27,237 nt of DNA, from NCBI GenBank assembly GCA_002352665.1, contig DEIV01000084.1, positions 1 through 27,237 on the forward strand. The letters run 5' to 3'. This stretch comes from Flavobacteriaceae bacterium UBA2765 (GTDB taxonomy: Bacteria > Bacteroidota > Bacteroidia > Flavobacteriales > Flavobacteriaceae). Numbering within the stretch: the stretch's first letter is position 1; each line of letters opens with the position of its first letter. The notes below the pieces were generated by a model that did no database searches, had not been told where the DNA came from, and saw only the letters and a list, made by a program, of their open reading frames with translations. The position numbers and the translations under genes are program-made. Below, in pieces: positions 15,727 through 23,967 of the stretch.

Positions 15727-15748
15727 TATTTTTGTCACATCAAAAATA
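15727..15748. promoter_or_regulatory. palindromic pair of opposed -7-like boxes
   Basis: Tatttttg (15727-15734) and caaaaata (15741-15748) form a perfect inverted repeat around tcacat. Each arm read 5' to 3' on its own strand is a TAnnTTTG box. It lies between the divergent nqrA and T9SS plug genes. It may be a protein-binding dyad or opposed promoters, but AT richness makes chance possible. Confidence 0.3.
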
Positions 15749-15819
15749 GTCAAAGTATTAATATATAATATAATAATACCCAGATTAATTTCTGAAGTAA
15801 AGGTAAAATAATATATCTT

Positions 15820-15827
15820 TAAATTTG
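15820..15827 (+). promoter_or_regulatory. promoter -7 element of the T9SS plug gene
   Basis: Taaatttg matches TAnnTTTG and lies 36 nt before the ATG at 15864, giving a short leader. No convincing -33 TTG is visible. Confidence 0.45.
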
Positions 15828-15863
15828 GTATATCTTTTGCTCTTACAATACAAATTTATAAAA

Positions 15864-17123
15864 ATGCTCAAACCTAAATTAAGTTATTTTATTCTCTTAT
15901 TGTCAATTTTCACCTTGAGTCATGGAAATGCTCAAAGTGAAGTAATTGTAGATCCTCCAGCATATATAAAAACCATTATTTTAAGATCTAGACAGGTGAA
16001 CAATTTTACCCCAATTATAAGGTTAGGGGAACCGCTAATTCTAGAATTTGATGATTTGAGCGATAGCCAAGAGGAATACACTTATAAAATTGAACATTAT
16101 GATTACGATTGGAATTTGTCGAAATTAGTAGCCACAGAATTTATTAATGGTTATGATAATGATTGGATTAGAGACTATGAAAATTCTTTTAACAGTTTAC
16201 AACCTTACACTTACCATAAATTACAGATTCCTAATGATAAAACCACTATTAAATTAAGTGGCAACTACCTTATTACTATTTTAGATGAAGCCGGTGATAT
16301 TATGTTCACCAGACCATTTATTGTTTATCATCCTATAGTTGATGTTGGTGTAAGCATACATAAAAGCAGAGATATAACCAGTATCAATTCAAAACACAAT
16401 GTAGAATTCACCATCAACCATCCTGATTTACTTATCAATAACCCCAGTCAAGAAATTAAGGTGGCTGTTTATCAAAATAACGACTGGAATACTGTTATTA
16501 AGAATATAAAACCTCAATATTACAGAGGGCAACAAATGCTTTATAAATATGCCGATAAGGTCTCCTTTTGGGCCGGGAATGAATATTTATTTTTTGATAC
16601 AAAAGAAATTCGTAATGCAAACAATAATATTGCCAAAACAAGGCTTATTGACCTATTCAATTCCTATCTATACACACACGAAATGCGTAAAAACAAACCT
16701 TATACTTATTTTCCAGATGTAAATGGAAATTTTGTAATTAGAACTATAGATAGTGATATAAGTGCTACTGAAGCAGACTATTCAAAAGTACATTTTACAT
16801 TAGAAGCCTTGACGGATATTGGGCAAGATGATATATATATATATGGTGATTTTAATGATTGGCAATTGACAGATGAAAATAAAATGATCTACAATGAAAA
16901 CCAAAAATTGTACACCTGCACCATGTTATTAAAGCAAGGTTTTTATAATTACAATTACGTAACGGCTAATGACAAAGGAGAAATAAATAACCACGCAATA
17001 GAGGGTTCTTTTTACCAAACTGAAAATGATTATACTGTATTGGTTTATTATAAACCGATAGGAACTAAATATGATCAAGTTATTGGTTATGGTCAAGCCA
17101 ATTCTGAAAATTTACGCAACTAA
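15864..17123 (+). CDS. type IX secretion system plug protein (DUF5103)
   Basis: This 419-aa exported protein starts with a signal peptide (MLKPKLSYFILLLSIFTLSHGNAQ is cleaved near residue 24). The mature protein has the DUF5103 blocks YIKTIILRSRQVNNFTPIIRLGE, YKIEHYDYDWN and LSGNYLITILDEAGDIMFTRPF. The C-terminus, IYGDFNDWQLTDENKMIYNEN then LLKQGFYNYNYV, is family-typical. In T9SS-bearing Bacteroidota this plug protein closes the periplasmic face of the SprA translocon. ATG 15864 is chosen over an upstream GTG at 15825 because the signal peptide begins there and the promoter box overlaps the GTG. It is divergent from the nqr operon. Confidence 0.88.
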   Translation: MLKPKLSYFILLLSIFTLSHGNAQSEVIVDPPAYIKTIILRSRQVNNFTPIIRLGEPLILEFDDLSDSQEEYTYKIEHYDYDWNLSKLVATEFINGYDNDWIRDYENSFNSLQPYTYHKLQIPNDKTTIKLSGNYLITILDEAGDIMFTRPFIVYHPIVDVGVSIHKSRDITSINSKHNVEFTINHPDLLINNPSQEIKVAVYQNNDWNTVIKNIKPQYYRGQQMLYKYADKVSFWAGNEYLFFDTKEIRNANNNIAKTRLIDLFNSYLYTHEMRKNKPYTYFPDVNGNFVIRTIDSDISATEADYSKVHFTLEALTDIGQDDIYIYGDFNDWQLTDENKMIYNENQKLYTCTMLLKQGFYNYNYVTANDKGEINNHAIEGSFYQTENDYTVLVYYKPIGTKYDQVIGYGQANSENLRN

Positions 17124-17156
17124 ATTGTTATTACTGCATCTAATCTATAATAAATA

Positions 17157-17186
17157 TTGAATAAATATAAAATATTTATATCTTTG
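17157..17186 (+). promoter_or_regulatory. apaG promoter
   Basis: TTG (17157-17159), a 19-nt spacer and tatctttg (17179-17186) form a full match to the Bacteroidota TTG-N19-TAnnTTTG promoter. It lies 27 nt before the ATG at 17214 and about 35 nt after the previous stop. Confidence 0.65.
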
Positions 17187-17213
17187 TTTCAATATTCTCA
17201 ACTGTATATAACT

Positions 17214-17600
17214 ATGGTTCAACAAGTAACAAATGGAATTAAAATCTCTGTAAAGACAAATTTTGAAGGCACATGCTATCGAAATGACAGGGTATTTTTT
17301 TCGTTTAGTTATAGCATTACCATAGAGAACCAAAGTAATGACTCTGTACAATTAATAAGCAGGCATTGGGAAATTTTTGATGCATTAAAAAATCTTGAAA
17401 TTATTGAAGGTGAGGGTGTTATAGGCGAAAAACCTATATTAGCTCCTAAAAAAAGTTACACCTATCAATCCTATTGTAATTTAACATCTCCAACAGGTGC
17501 TATGAGAGGATTTTTTAATATGATTAACTTTACAAACACTAGTAATTTCAAAGTTCAAATTCCATCTTTTCAATTGACAGTTCCTGCCATATTGAATTAA
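17214..17600 (+). CDS. apaG: ApaG family protein
   Basis: This 128-aa cytoplasmic protein has the ApaG fold (fibronectin-III-like). The N-terminus reads VTNGIKISVKTNFEG. It continues with FFSFSYSITIENQS, VQLISRHWEIFDA, the GxGxxGxxP motif (GEGVIGEKP) and SPTGAMRGFFNM. ApaG was linked to cobalt resistance and low Ap4A in enterobacteria; its biochemical role is unsettled. The start at ATG 17214 gives the standard length. A longer frame from 17157 would overlap the promoter and add non-conserved residues. Its own promoter suggests independent expression from the plug gene. Confidence 0.95.
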   Translation: MVQQVTNGIKISVKTNFEGTCYRNDRVFFSFSYSITIENQSNDSVQLISRHWEIFDALKNLEIIEGEGVIGEKPILAPKKSYTYQSYCNLTSPTGAMRGFFNMINFTNTSNFKVQIPSFQLTVPAILN

Positions 17601-17666
17601 ATTATATATTCAAAATCGTTTATTCCAATAAATATTATTACATTTAGTTGATTTTTTTTGACTAAA

Positions 17667-19121
17667 ATGAAATCCACTACCCGATTTACAAAAAATAAAA
17701 AAGGAATTGAATGCTTAAATTGTAAGCAGCCCATCTCTGATAATGATAATTTTTGCTCAAATTGTGGCCAAGTAAACGATGAATTACCATTAAGCATCAA
17801 GCAATTTATTTCTGAGTTTTTCTCAGGATTTTTCTCTTTTGACACTCGTTTTTTCAACACCTTTATGCCACTATTATTTAAACCCGGCAGGGTATCAAAG
17901 GATTATATAGAAGGCAAACGAAGGAGATATGTAAATCCGTTTCAACTATATTTACACGTAACCATTGTATTCTTTTTATTACAAGGATTACTTTCTGTAT
18001 TAGACGAATACAAAATTTCGGGTACCTTTTTAAAAAATGACACTAAAATTTCAAGCGATTCTATAATAAATCAGGCCAATAAAACGCTAAATCAAGTTGA
18101 AGAAGATTTAGCTGCTAGTGGCATCCATACCAACTTACCCGTAATTACCGCAAACGATTCCATAAACGAAGAAATAGCCGATTCTATTTTTAAAAAATAC
18201 AACCTTCCTAATTTTAAAAAATCAGAAAAAGATTCCGTTATAAAAATTGCCAAACTAAAAATTCAAAACCTTATAGATTCTATTTTTAAAAATACCAATA
18301 TTTTAGAACAACTAAATAGTAGTGCCTTTACAAATATTCAAAAGGATTCAATATTCGATCAATTTCAGGATTCGATTTTAATTAATATTACCAAAACATT
18401 AGAAAATAGCGAAAATAAGCTATTGAAAATTACAGAAAATATTACAAAACTTCAGGCGTCATCCATTAGTTATATCGAAAAGGTGTTTACAGATAGAAGC
18501 ATAATCTATGTAATACCACTGAAACATAGAGTTTCTATTGAAGATAAAATAATATTACAGTTTTTTGGACAAGCCTTATATAAAAAAATAAGTAGCTTTA
18601 TAAAGTATGATAAAAACAATAATAACAGTTCAGTTTATAAAGCTTTAGATACCTTAGGATATGAAAAATCTAGAGGAAACATTTTTTACTATAAAAAAGC
18701 ACAAGATTATAATAAATTTAAAAATGATGCTGAATTTAGAAAGTCATATTTAGATGATATTATTTCAAAAATATCAATCGCTTTATTTTTTATGCTACCT
18801 ATTTTTACCGCGTTCATTTCACTTTTATACATCAGACATAAAAAAAATTATACCGAACATTTAGTATTTGTTTTTAATATACAAACGGTATTCTTTCTTC
18901 TCCTTATTTTCTTTACGCTTTTTGATAAAATTTTTAAAACCGATATTGGTATTGGTTTATTTTTAATTTTCTTTCTATTTTACTTGTACAAATCAATTCG
19001 AAATTTTTATAAACAGAACCGATTCAAAAGCATATTCAAATTTTTTATGCTAAATACCATTTTTATAACCTTATCAACTGTTGGGTTGTTAATTATTTCT
19101 TTTTTAACATTTGCTCTTTAA
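17667..19121 (+). CDS. DUF3667 zinc-ribbon membrane protein with a long loop
   Basis: This 484-aa protein starts with a zinc ribbon (C16, C19, C30, C33 in CLNC and CSNC). The DUF3667 block follows: IKQFISEFFSGFFSFDTRFFNTFMPLLFKPG, KDYIEGKRRRYVNPFQLYLH. A first membrane helix (about 97-113) leads into a loop of roughly 250 residues rich in S, N, I and K with helical, possibly coiled-coil character. About four more hydrophobic helices follow at the C-terminus (ALFFMLPIFTAFISLLY onward). Members are common near core genes in Flavobacteriia, without assigned function. ATG 17667 is preferred to a TTG nine bases upstream. Confidence 0.85.
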   Translation: MKSTTRFTKNKKGIECLNCKQPISDNDNFCSNCGQVNDELPLSIKQFISEFFSGFFSFDTRFFNTFMPLLFKPGRVSKDYIEGKRRRYVNPFQLYLHVTIVFFLLQGLLSVLDEYKISGTFLKNDTKISSDSIINQANKTLNQVEEDLAASGIHTNLPVITANDSINEEIADSIFKKYNLPNFKKSEKDSVIKIAKLKIQNLIDSIFKNTNILEQLNSSAFTNIQKDSIFDQFQDSILINITKTLENSENKLLKITENITKLQASSISYIEKVFTDRSIIYVIPLKHRVSIEDKIILQFFGQALYKKISSFIKYDKNNNNSSVYKALDTLGYEKSRGNIFYYKKAQDYNKFKNDAEFRKSYLDDIISKISIALFFMLPIFTAFISLLYIRHKKNYTEHLVFVFNIQTVFFLLLIFFTLFDKIFKTDIGIGLFLIFFLFYLYKSIRNFYKQNRFKSIFKFFMLNTIFITLSTVGLLIISFLTFAL

Positions 19122-19130
19122 CCCAAACCC

Positions 19131-20483
19131 TTAATGTTTTATCAACTGCCCTAAAAAATTTCTGCTCCTATTTTTTAATTCTATTTTTAATACAAACTCA
19201 TTATTTTCTGACAAGTGAATGGAAGATTTTCTAATTAAATCAAGTACTTTTTTTTGATTTGGTTTTAAAGGAAGGTCTAATGGTTTTTGTAAGTATTTTT
19301 CGACATCAACATAAAAATTTAATTTTGAAGAAATCTCTTTTGAATGTATTTGATCAACACTATTATTTACTGACAATTCTAAATTTTCCTTCGCGTCTGT
19401 TGCCATAAACTGATATATAGGTATGGTAGTGAATACTGTATCTCCTTTATGTAATTGAATTGCATTTTTACTCCAAAAATACCTCCACAAATTAGAAGGA
19501 CTTTCCTGCCCTAATTTTATTCTTAGATTTGGGATATTCTTTTTTTCGATAGCCATTTTTTCAACTTTATTAAAATCATCATCATAGTCATAAGTAATGA
19601 TACTATCTGTTTTATTTTCTATAGCATCTATTTTTAGATAAAATTTTCCATCCCATTTATTAACTATAGAATCTAATGACAAATGTGTAAGCTCCTTAAA
19701 CTTATCTGCTGTATTTAATACAAAATTTTGAAAAAACAGGTTGTCTTTATTGACTTTTGCGGTCAAGTAGCTTATTGGATTACCCTTTATTATAGGATAT
19801 GCATCTGCAATAAAAAAGTCAGAATCTAAATTTCCTGAAATTTCAAAAATCCCTTCTTTAAAGTTAGCTTCTAAAAAACCATGTTCTTTTGAAGAAAAAC
19901 TTACATCGCTTTCATTTAAAATTATAGGTTTTAACAATTCCGATGTTTGATGTAAAAATGCTTTTTCATTAAAAACAGAGGCTACAATTTTAGAGATTTC
20001 AGCAGTATGATTACGCTTTATAACCAGTAATAATTTATTCTCATGAATAGCTATTACCCAATTACCTTTGCTATAAAACTCCATACCTTCTACATTACTT
20101 TTAACAAATTTTTCTTGTAAAAAATAACTAGTGAGATTTTCTTGATCCTTTACGTTAAAGACACTACTAAACCAATGATTGTCAAGCGAAGTTGCATTTG
20201 AAAAAAACAAAATATTTTCAGGAATTTCAACACCATTGGCAAATGGAAACTTCTTTCTTTTTAAACTGTCCTTTCTAAGCTTAGACTTTAAGTAAATAAT
20301 TGGATGTGCTAAAAAGTCGAACAATAAATTATTTTCTATCTGCCTTAAATGTACATTTACAACCTTTGTCGCACTTTTAGGAACTCTATGTTCAAAAACT
20401 TGTGATTGATTATACCTTAACAGATAGACCGTTAATAAAAGCACAGCCAAACCAATTAAAGTATAAAGAACTTTTTTCTTCAT
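19131..20483 (-). CDS. membrane-anchored paralogue of the DUF4836-like protein
   Basis: This 450-aa protein has one N-terminal membrane helix (KKKVLYTLIGLAVLLLTVYLL) and a large extracytoplasmic domain. The first domain part (HRVPKSATKVVNVHL) resembles the start of the upstream gene's mature protein (SKIPANAKLVVTIDG). Both carry an acidic motif at equivalent places: YDYDDDFN from residue 298 here and YEYDDDYN from residue 381 there, followed by a Lys-rich stretch and a short beta strand. It is therefore a diverged duplicate, not recognisable alone. It starts 2 nt after that gene ends and is the last gene of the operon. Function is unknown; an envelope role is inferred from topology. Confidence 0.75.
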   Translation of the reverse strand: MKKKVLYTLIGLAVLLLTVYLLRYNQSQVFEHRVPKSATKVVNVHLRQIENNLLFDFLAHPIIYLKSKLRKDSLKRKKFPFANGVEIPENILFFSNATSLDNHWFSSVFNVKDQENLTSYFLQEKFVKSNVEGMEFYSKGNWVIAIHENKLLLVIKRNHTAEISKIVASVFNEKAFLHQTSELLKPIILNESDVSFSSKEHGFLEANFKEGIFEISGNLDSDFFIADAYPIIKGNPISYLTAKVNKDNLFFQNFVLNTADKFKELTHLSLDSIVNKWDGKFYLKIDAIENKTDSIITYDYDDDFNKVEKMAIEKKNIPNLRIKLGQESPSNLWRYFWSKNAIQLHKGDTVFTTIPIYQFMATDAKENLELSVNNSVDQIHSKEISSKLNFYVDVEKYLQKPLDLPLKPNQKKVLDLIRKSSIHLSENNEFVLKIELKNRSRNFLGQLIKH

Positions 20484-20485
20484 AA

Positions 20486-22180
20486 TTAGTCTACAAACTC
20501 AAGAAAATCTAAGAGTACTTTTAATGAATTTTTACGATTTTTTGCAGTTTCTAAAATCAATTCAGAGCTAATCGTTTTCCCTTTCATTTTACCAGTTTTA
20601 AAGTATGCATTTCTCAAATTATCTTTTGCATAAGCAACAAATTGCTCTTCGTCCTCACTTAATTCTGATTCGGGAATTTTATCCATTAATTTATTCAGAT
20701 CCATATAAATAACCGAAGTATTATTTTTCATAATTTTTTTATGATTGCCTACTTGTGAAACCGTTCTATTATTAATAATATTGGTTATACGCTTTTCTGA
20801 GGTGGTAAGAAACACTTTTTCATCTTTAATAACAGCATAAAGATCAAATGGTGTTTTACTGGGTAAGTTTATTTTATAATAGCTTGACTTATGTTCAAAC
20901 GCTTCATGTTTTACACCCAATCTAATTAATCGTAACAATAATTTTTCATTTTCTGAACCAACAATTATAGTAAAATCAGGACTCGATTCTTTTTTGGTCT
21001 TCACAACTTCCTTTTCATTATAATCATCATCATACTCATAAGTGGTGTAGGTAACATCTTTGTCAACTATATCATTTAAAACGAACAACATATCTCCTGT
21101 AATTAGTTCGCCTATTGCTTCCTCATCTAATATCAAAGTGAACAACTCTGCTGCTAAAATAGATTCTTCTCTATAATCAGGCAACATCCCACCATAGATC
21201 TCAGACATTAACTTAGGATATTCTTCCAAAAACGCTTCTGTATCAATAGATATACTGGTATAACCTAACATCTCGTTTTCATTAATATACTTAAAAAATG
21301 ACGGATCTATTTTTGACGAATACATTTTCTTTAAAGCTTTTTCCCATCTATCGTTAACTTCCATCTTTGAAGTAATTCTGGCGGTTTCTTTTTCGAAATA
21401 CAAATGTGCAGTAACCGAACCAATGCCATAATTACTGTAATTCATATTCAACCCTGAACCAACTAACATTCCTAGGCTAGAACTCATAAACCCTCCCATC
21501 AATTCTCCATAACTCTTTATCCATAAGGTAGCTGAAGCATTATTATCTTTAGATTTTAAATACCCTTGATTAGATGCTATTGAAACACCATTATAGTTAA
21601 ATAATTGCTTTGCATAATTAGCAGCCCAAGAACCAGCTACTCTATTCTTAATTTCATAAAAACCTTCATCTTCATTCAAAGCTTGTGCTTCAAATCTTTC
21701 TCTATTTTCATCAAAATAGGAATAAGAAGGCATCCCTCCAGACAGCATCAAAATATTATCATTCCACATTATATTCAGGTCGGAGTCTTCTGCATAGTGG
21801 CTTACATTTCCGCTCCTAACAATCTTTTTTTGAGCAGATGAATCTAATAATTTTTCAAAATCAACTCTATTTTTAAGCTTTATCAATCCTACATGATAGA
21901 TAATACTATCTGTTGGTTGATAAAAATAATAAGCATCAGAATTTATATCAAAGCCCAAATCAGAGATACCATTAATATGTGGCTTGTCTTCTTTAATTTC
22001 TTTAATAATTTCTTTAATTACTGAGTAATTTTCAAACTCTGTAAGTGGCACTAATTCTAATAGATGGCTACCGTCAATAGTAACCACAAGTTTTGCGTTC
22101 GCTGGTATTTTACTTTCTAAAGATTGTGCAAAACTAATTGTGCTTGCAAATAAAACGATTGTTAATATGAATTTGTTCAT
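20486..22180 (-). CDS. exported DUF4836-like protein
   Basis: This 564-aa protein has a signal peptide (NKFILTIVLFASTISFAQ, cleavage near residue 19). The mature start SKIPANAKLVVTIDGSHLLELVPL is typical of DUF4836 proteins of Bacteroidota, a family of uncharacterised periplasmic or outer-membrane-associated proteins. Later parts include DPSFFKYINENEMLGYTSISID, the acidic YEYDDDYN motif and TSVIYMDLNKLMDKIP. The last resembles the first repeat, as if the protein had internal duplicated domains. It sits 3 nt after the lipoprotein gene and 2 nt before its paralogue, so all three are one transcript. No catalytic motif is visible. Confidence 0.75.
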   Translation of the reverse strand: MNKFILTIVLFASTISFAQSLESKIPANAKLVVTIDGSHLLELVPLTEFENYSVIKEIIKEIKEDKPHINGISDLGFDINSDAYYFYQPTDSIIYHVGLIKLKNRVDFEKLLDSSAQKKIVRSGNVSHYAEDSDLNIMWNDNILMLSGGMPSYSYFDENRERFEAQALNEDEGFYEIKNRVAGSWAANYAKQLFNYNGVSIASNQGYLKSKDNNASATLWIKSYGELMGGFMSSSLGMLVGSGLNMNYSNYGIGSVTAHLYFEKETARITSKMEVNDRWEKALKKMYSSKIDPSFFKYINENEMLGYTSISIDTEAFLEEYPKLMSEIYGGMLPDYREESILAAELFTLILDEEAIGELITGDMLFVLNDIVDKDVTYTTYEYDDDYNEKEVVKTKKESSPDFTIIVGSENEKLLLRLIRLGVKHEAFEHKSSYYKINLPSKTPFDLYAVIKDEKVFLTTSEKRITNIINNRTVSQVGNHKKIMKNNTSVIYMDLNKLMDKIPESELSEDEEQFVAYAKDNLRNAYFKTGKMKGKTISSELILETAKNRKNSLKVLLDFLEFVD

Positions 22181-22183
22181 GAG

Positions 22184-22855
22184 TTATTGTTGTAATTTGA
22201 TTTGGTTTTTAATTGATTTTTTGTTTTTAATAATGTCCTGTGCAGACACTTTTAACATTATGGCTTTTTTGCTGCCAGAAATTTTTGCGGCTAGATTTTT
22301 TGACGATATAATCGATTTATTAAAACGATAAATACTGGTAATAGAGGCAGTCTCGAAAATTTTTCTGTCTTCCATTTTGGTGTTTTTTATTTCTTTGGCT
22401 ATATCATAGTGATAACTTCTTGTAAAGGTTTGATTTGTTTTATCAAAACTAAAATGTTTATGATCTTGAATTCTTTTAGCTTCTTCTTTTGAGCTAAAGT
22501 TAGAAATGACTGTATTTAAAGCCTCTACATTCTCAAAATTACAAGAAAGTGTAAAAATAAACTCTGTTAAATTAATGGTATTACTAACATCGCTCACCCC
22601 ATTCGTGTTCTCTATGGTGTTTACAATTCCCGCAAAATGCTTTTCAATTTCACTTTCAGAAGGCACTTTATAGTTATTAACACTATCTAAGAGCATAATT
22701 GAGTTAATTTTAGTTTTACTTCTGCTCAAATTCAAAGTTAAGGTTACTTGGCCGGATCCGTCATCGTTCAAACTAACCTCTTCTATTATTTCAAAGCAGC
22801 CGGATAGTAGGAATAATAATCCAAATAAAATAAAGTATAGTCCTTTTTTAAACAT
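22184..22855 (-). CDS. lipoprotein, first gene of the envelope operon
   Basis: This 223-aa protein has a lipoprotein signal peptide (FGLLFLLSGCFE), with the lipobox LSGC and the lipidated Cys near residue 20. No Asp follows the Cys. The mature part begins with EEVSLNDDGSGQVTLTLNLS, a beta-strand pattern seen in Bacteroidota lipoproteins that resemble LppM-like/DUF3153 domains. I cannot assign a function. It is followed after 3 nt by the DUF4836-like gene, which suggests the three products work together at the cell envelope. Confidence 0.75.
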   Translation of the reverse strand: MFKKGLYFILFGLLFLLSGCFEIIEEVSLNDDGSGQVTLTLNLSRSKTKINSIMLLDSVNNYKVPSESEIEKHFAGIVNTIENTNGVSDVSNTINLTEFIFTLSCNFENVEALNTVISNFSSKEEAKRIQDHKHFSFDKTNQTFTRSYHYDIAKEIKNTKMEDRKIFETASITSIYRFNKSIISSKNLAAKISGSKKAIMLKVSAQDIIKNKKSIKNQIKLQQ

Positions 22856-23179
22856 AGCAATAATATTTCACAATGTAGTAAAATCATTATGTATAACGTA
22901 CTTTTTCAATGTAAATTACACGGATATAATTTTAATTTAAATTAAGTAATTAATGTTCGTTTTACATGTTCTTTTACATTATTAAAAAATGAAGTCATGT
23001 TAAATATTGTAAATCTCATTTAATTACCATGCAAAGATGTGACTTATTTGAGAAATACACCCCCCTTAATACCGTTAAAATGATTTCCCTTAAAAATGGG
23101 GATATTTAAATTGGTCTTAAAATAACATCTTATTATTAATTGGTTCAATAGCTCTTGATCTGAGATCAACTTAAGAAAT
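22856..23179. other. intergenic stretch before the lipoprotein operon
   Basis: No gene is supported. It should hold the promoter of the minus-strand lipoprotein operon, but no full TTG/TAnnTTTG pair is clear. A run of six C at 23061-23066 and a small perfect hairpin (ttgatc-tga-gatcaa, 23155-23169) just after the NRDE gene's stop are the only visible structures. The hairpin has no T-run. Confidence 0.5.
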
Positions 23180-23860
23180 TTAGTTTTGTAAATCTTTATA
23201 TTCAATGGAAAGCTTTTTGTTTTCCATTTTTACAGAAGTAATGCTTACTGTTCCTCCTACTTTCCTATCCATCATCACATCAATATTAGGGTCTCCAATA
23301 CCGGCTGATTTATGAAATTTTAAAATATTTTCACGAGAAAAATCATTACTATGTTGCCATGCCTCAAACCAATTTACACGTAATTGTTTGACACTATTAT
23401 CATATAATGTTGATGAAGACCATATATGCGGCTTTTGTGACATCTTTTTTAAGTGTTTTTGACTACCATCCCAAACAAATTCGATCAATTCTAATGATTT
23501 ATTCCAATCTACAATTGTTAATGTAAATTGTTCAACACCATTCAAGTCAATTTTGTCTAATCCAATTCTTACATCATTAACTTTAAGTAACTCCTTCACA
23601 ATTAAACCCCTACTTTTTTTATAAGATTTTCTCGAAGTATGGTATTCAAATCCACCATTCAACAAACAAATCAATCTTTTTTTAGAACTGGTTCCTATCC
23701 ATGTTCCACCTGCTTTTCCATCCTTAGGATAATACAGTTCGACACCATCTTCAATATATTTTTTTGGATGCAATGCACTTTCCCGTAAAAACGGAACATC
23801 TCTACTTGAGGTTAAAATAAAGTCCGACGTATTTAATGGTAAATAAGTTACTGTACACAT
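23180..23860 (-). CDS. NRDE/TANGO2 family protein
   Basis: This 226-aa cytoplasmic protein begins MCTVTYLP, with Cys2 exposed after Met removal, as in this Ntn-hydrolase-like family. The signature at residues 17-21 reads SSRDV, where the family name motif is N-R-D-E, so R and D are kept while N and E are replaced. Other conserved blocks are GGTWIGTSSKKRLICLLNGG, SRGLIVKELL, EFVWDG and HIWSSSTLYD. Eukaryotic TANGO2 is linked to heme and lipid handling; the bacterial role is unknown. It is divergent from pruA and shares a 107-nt regulatory region. Confidence 0.85.
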   Translation of the reverse strand: MCTVTYLPLNTSDFILTSSRDVPFLRESALHPKKYIEDGVELYYPKDGKAGGTWIGTSSKKRLICLLNGGFEYHTSRKSYKKSRGLIVKELLKVNDVRIGLDKIDLNGVEQFTLTIVDWNKSLELIEFVWDGSQKHLKKMSQKPHIWSSSTLYDNSVKQLRVNWFEAWQHSNDFSRENILKFHKSAGIGDPNIDVMMDRKVGGTVSITSVKMENKKLSIEYKDLQN

Positions 23861-23895
23861 TTATTATTATTTTTACTTTATCAGCGTTTAAAACA

Positions 23896-23926
23896 TTGAT
23901 AGGATTGTTAATTTTACTTAACTTTA
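23896..23926 (+). promoter_or_regulatory. pruA promoter candidate
   Basis: TTG (23896-23898), a 20-nt spacer and taacttta (23919-23926) match TTG-N19-21-TAnnTTTG except for the last base. It would give a leader of about 35 nt before the ATG at 23968. Confidence 0.5.
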
Positions 23927-23932
23927 CACACT

Positions 23933-23940
23933 CAAATTTA
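23933..23940 (-). promoter_or_regulatory. NRDE gene promoter -7 element candidate
   Basis: On the minus strand TAAATTTG lies 72 nt upstream of the NRDE start. It falls just downstream of the pruA -7 box, so the two promoters interleave. No -33 TTG is seen. Confidence 0.35.
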
Positions 23941-23967
23941 GTCGAATAATATTTAAAAACATAAATA

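Noticed and set aside
15825..15863. Upstream GTG start for the T9SS plug gene
   Set aside because: It would overlap the TAAATTTG promoter box and put 13 residues before a well-formed signal peptide.
17157..17213. Longer apaG starting at TTG 17157
   Set aside because: The added residues are not ApaG-like and the region is the best promoter match in the window.
23155..23169. Short hairpin after the NRDE gene as terminator
   Set aside because: The stem is only 6 bp and no T-run follows on the minus strand.
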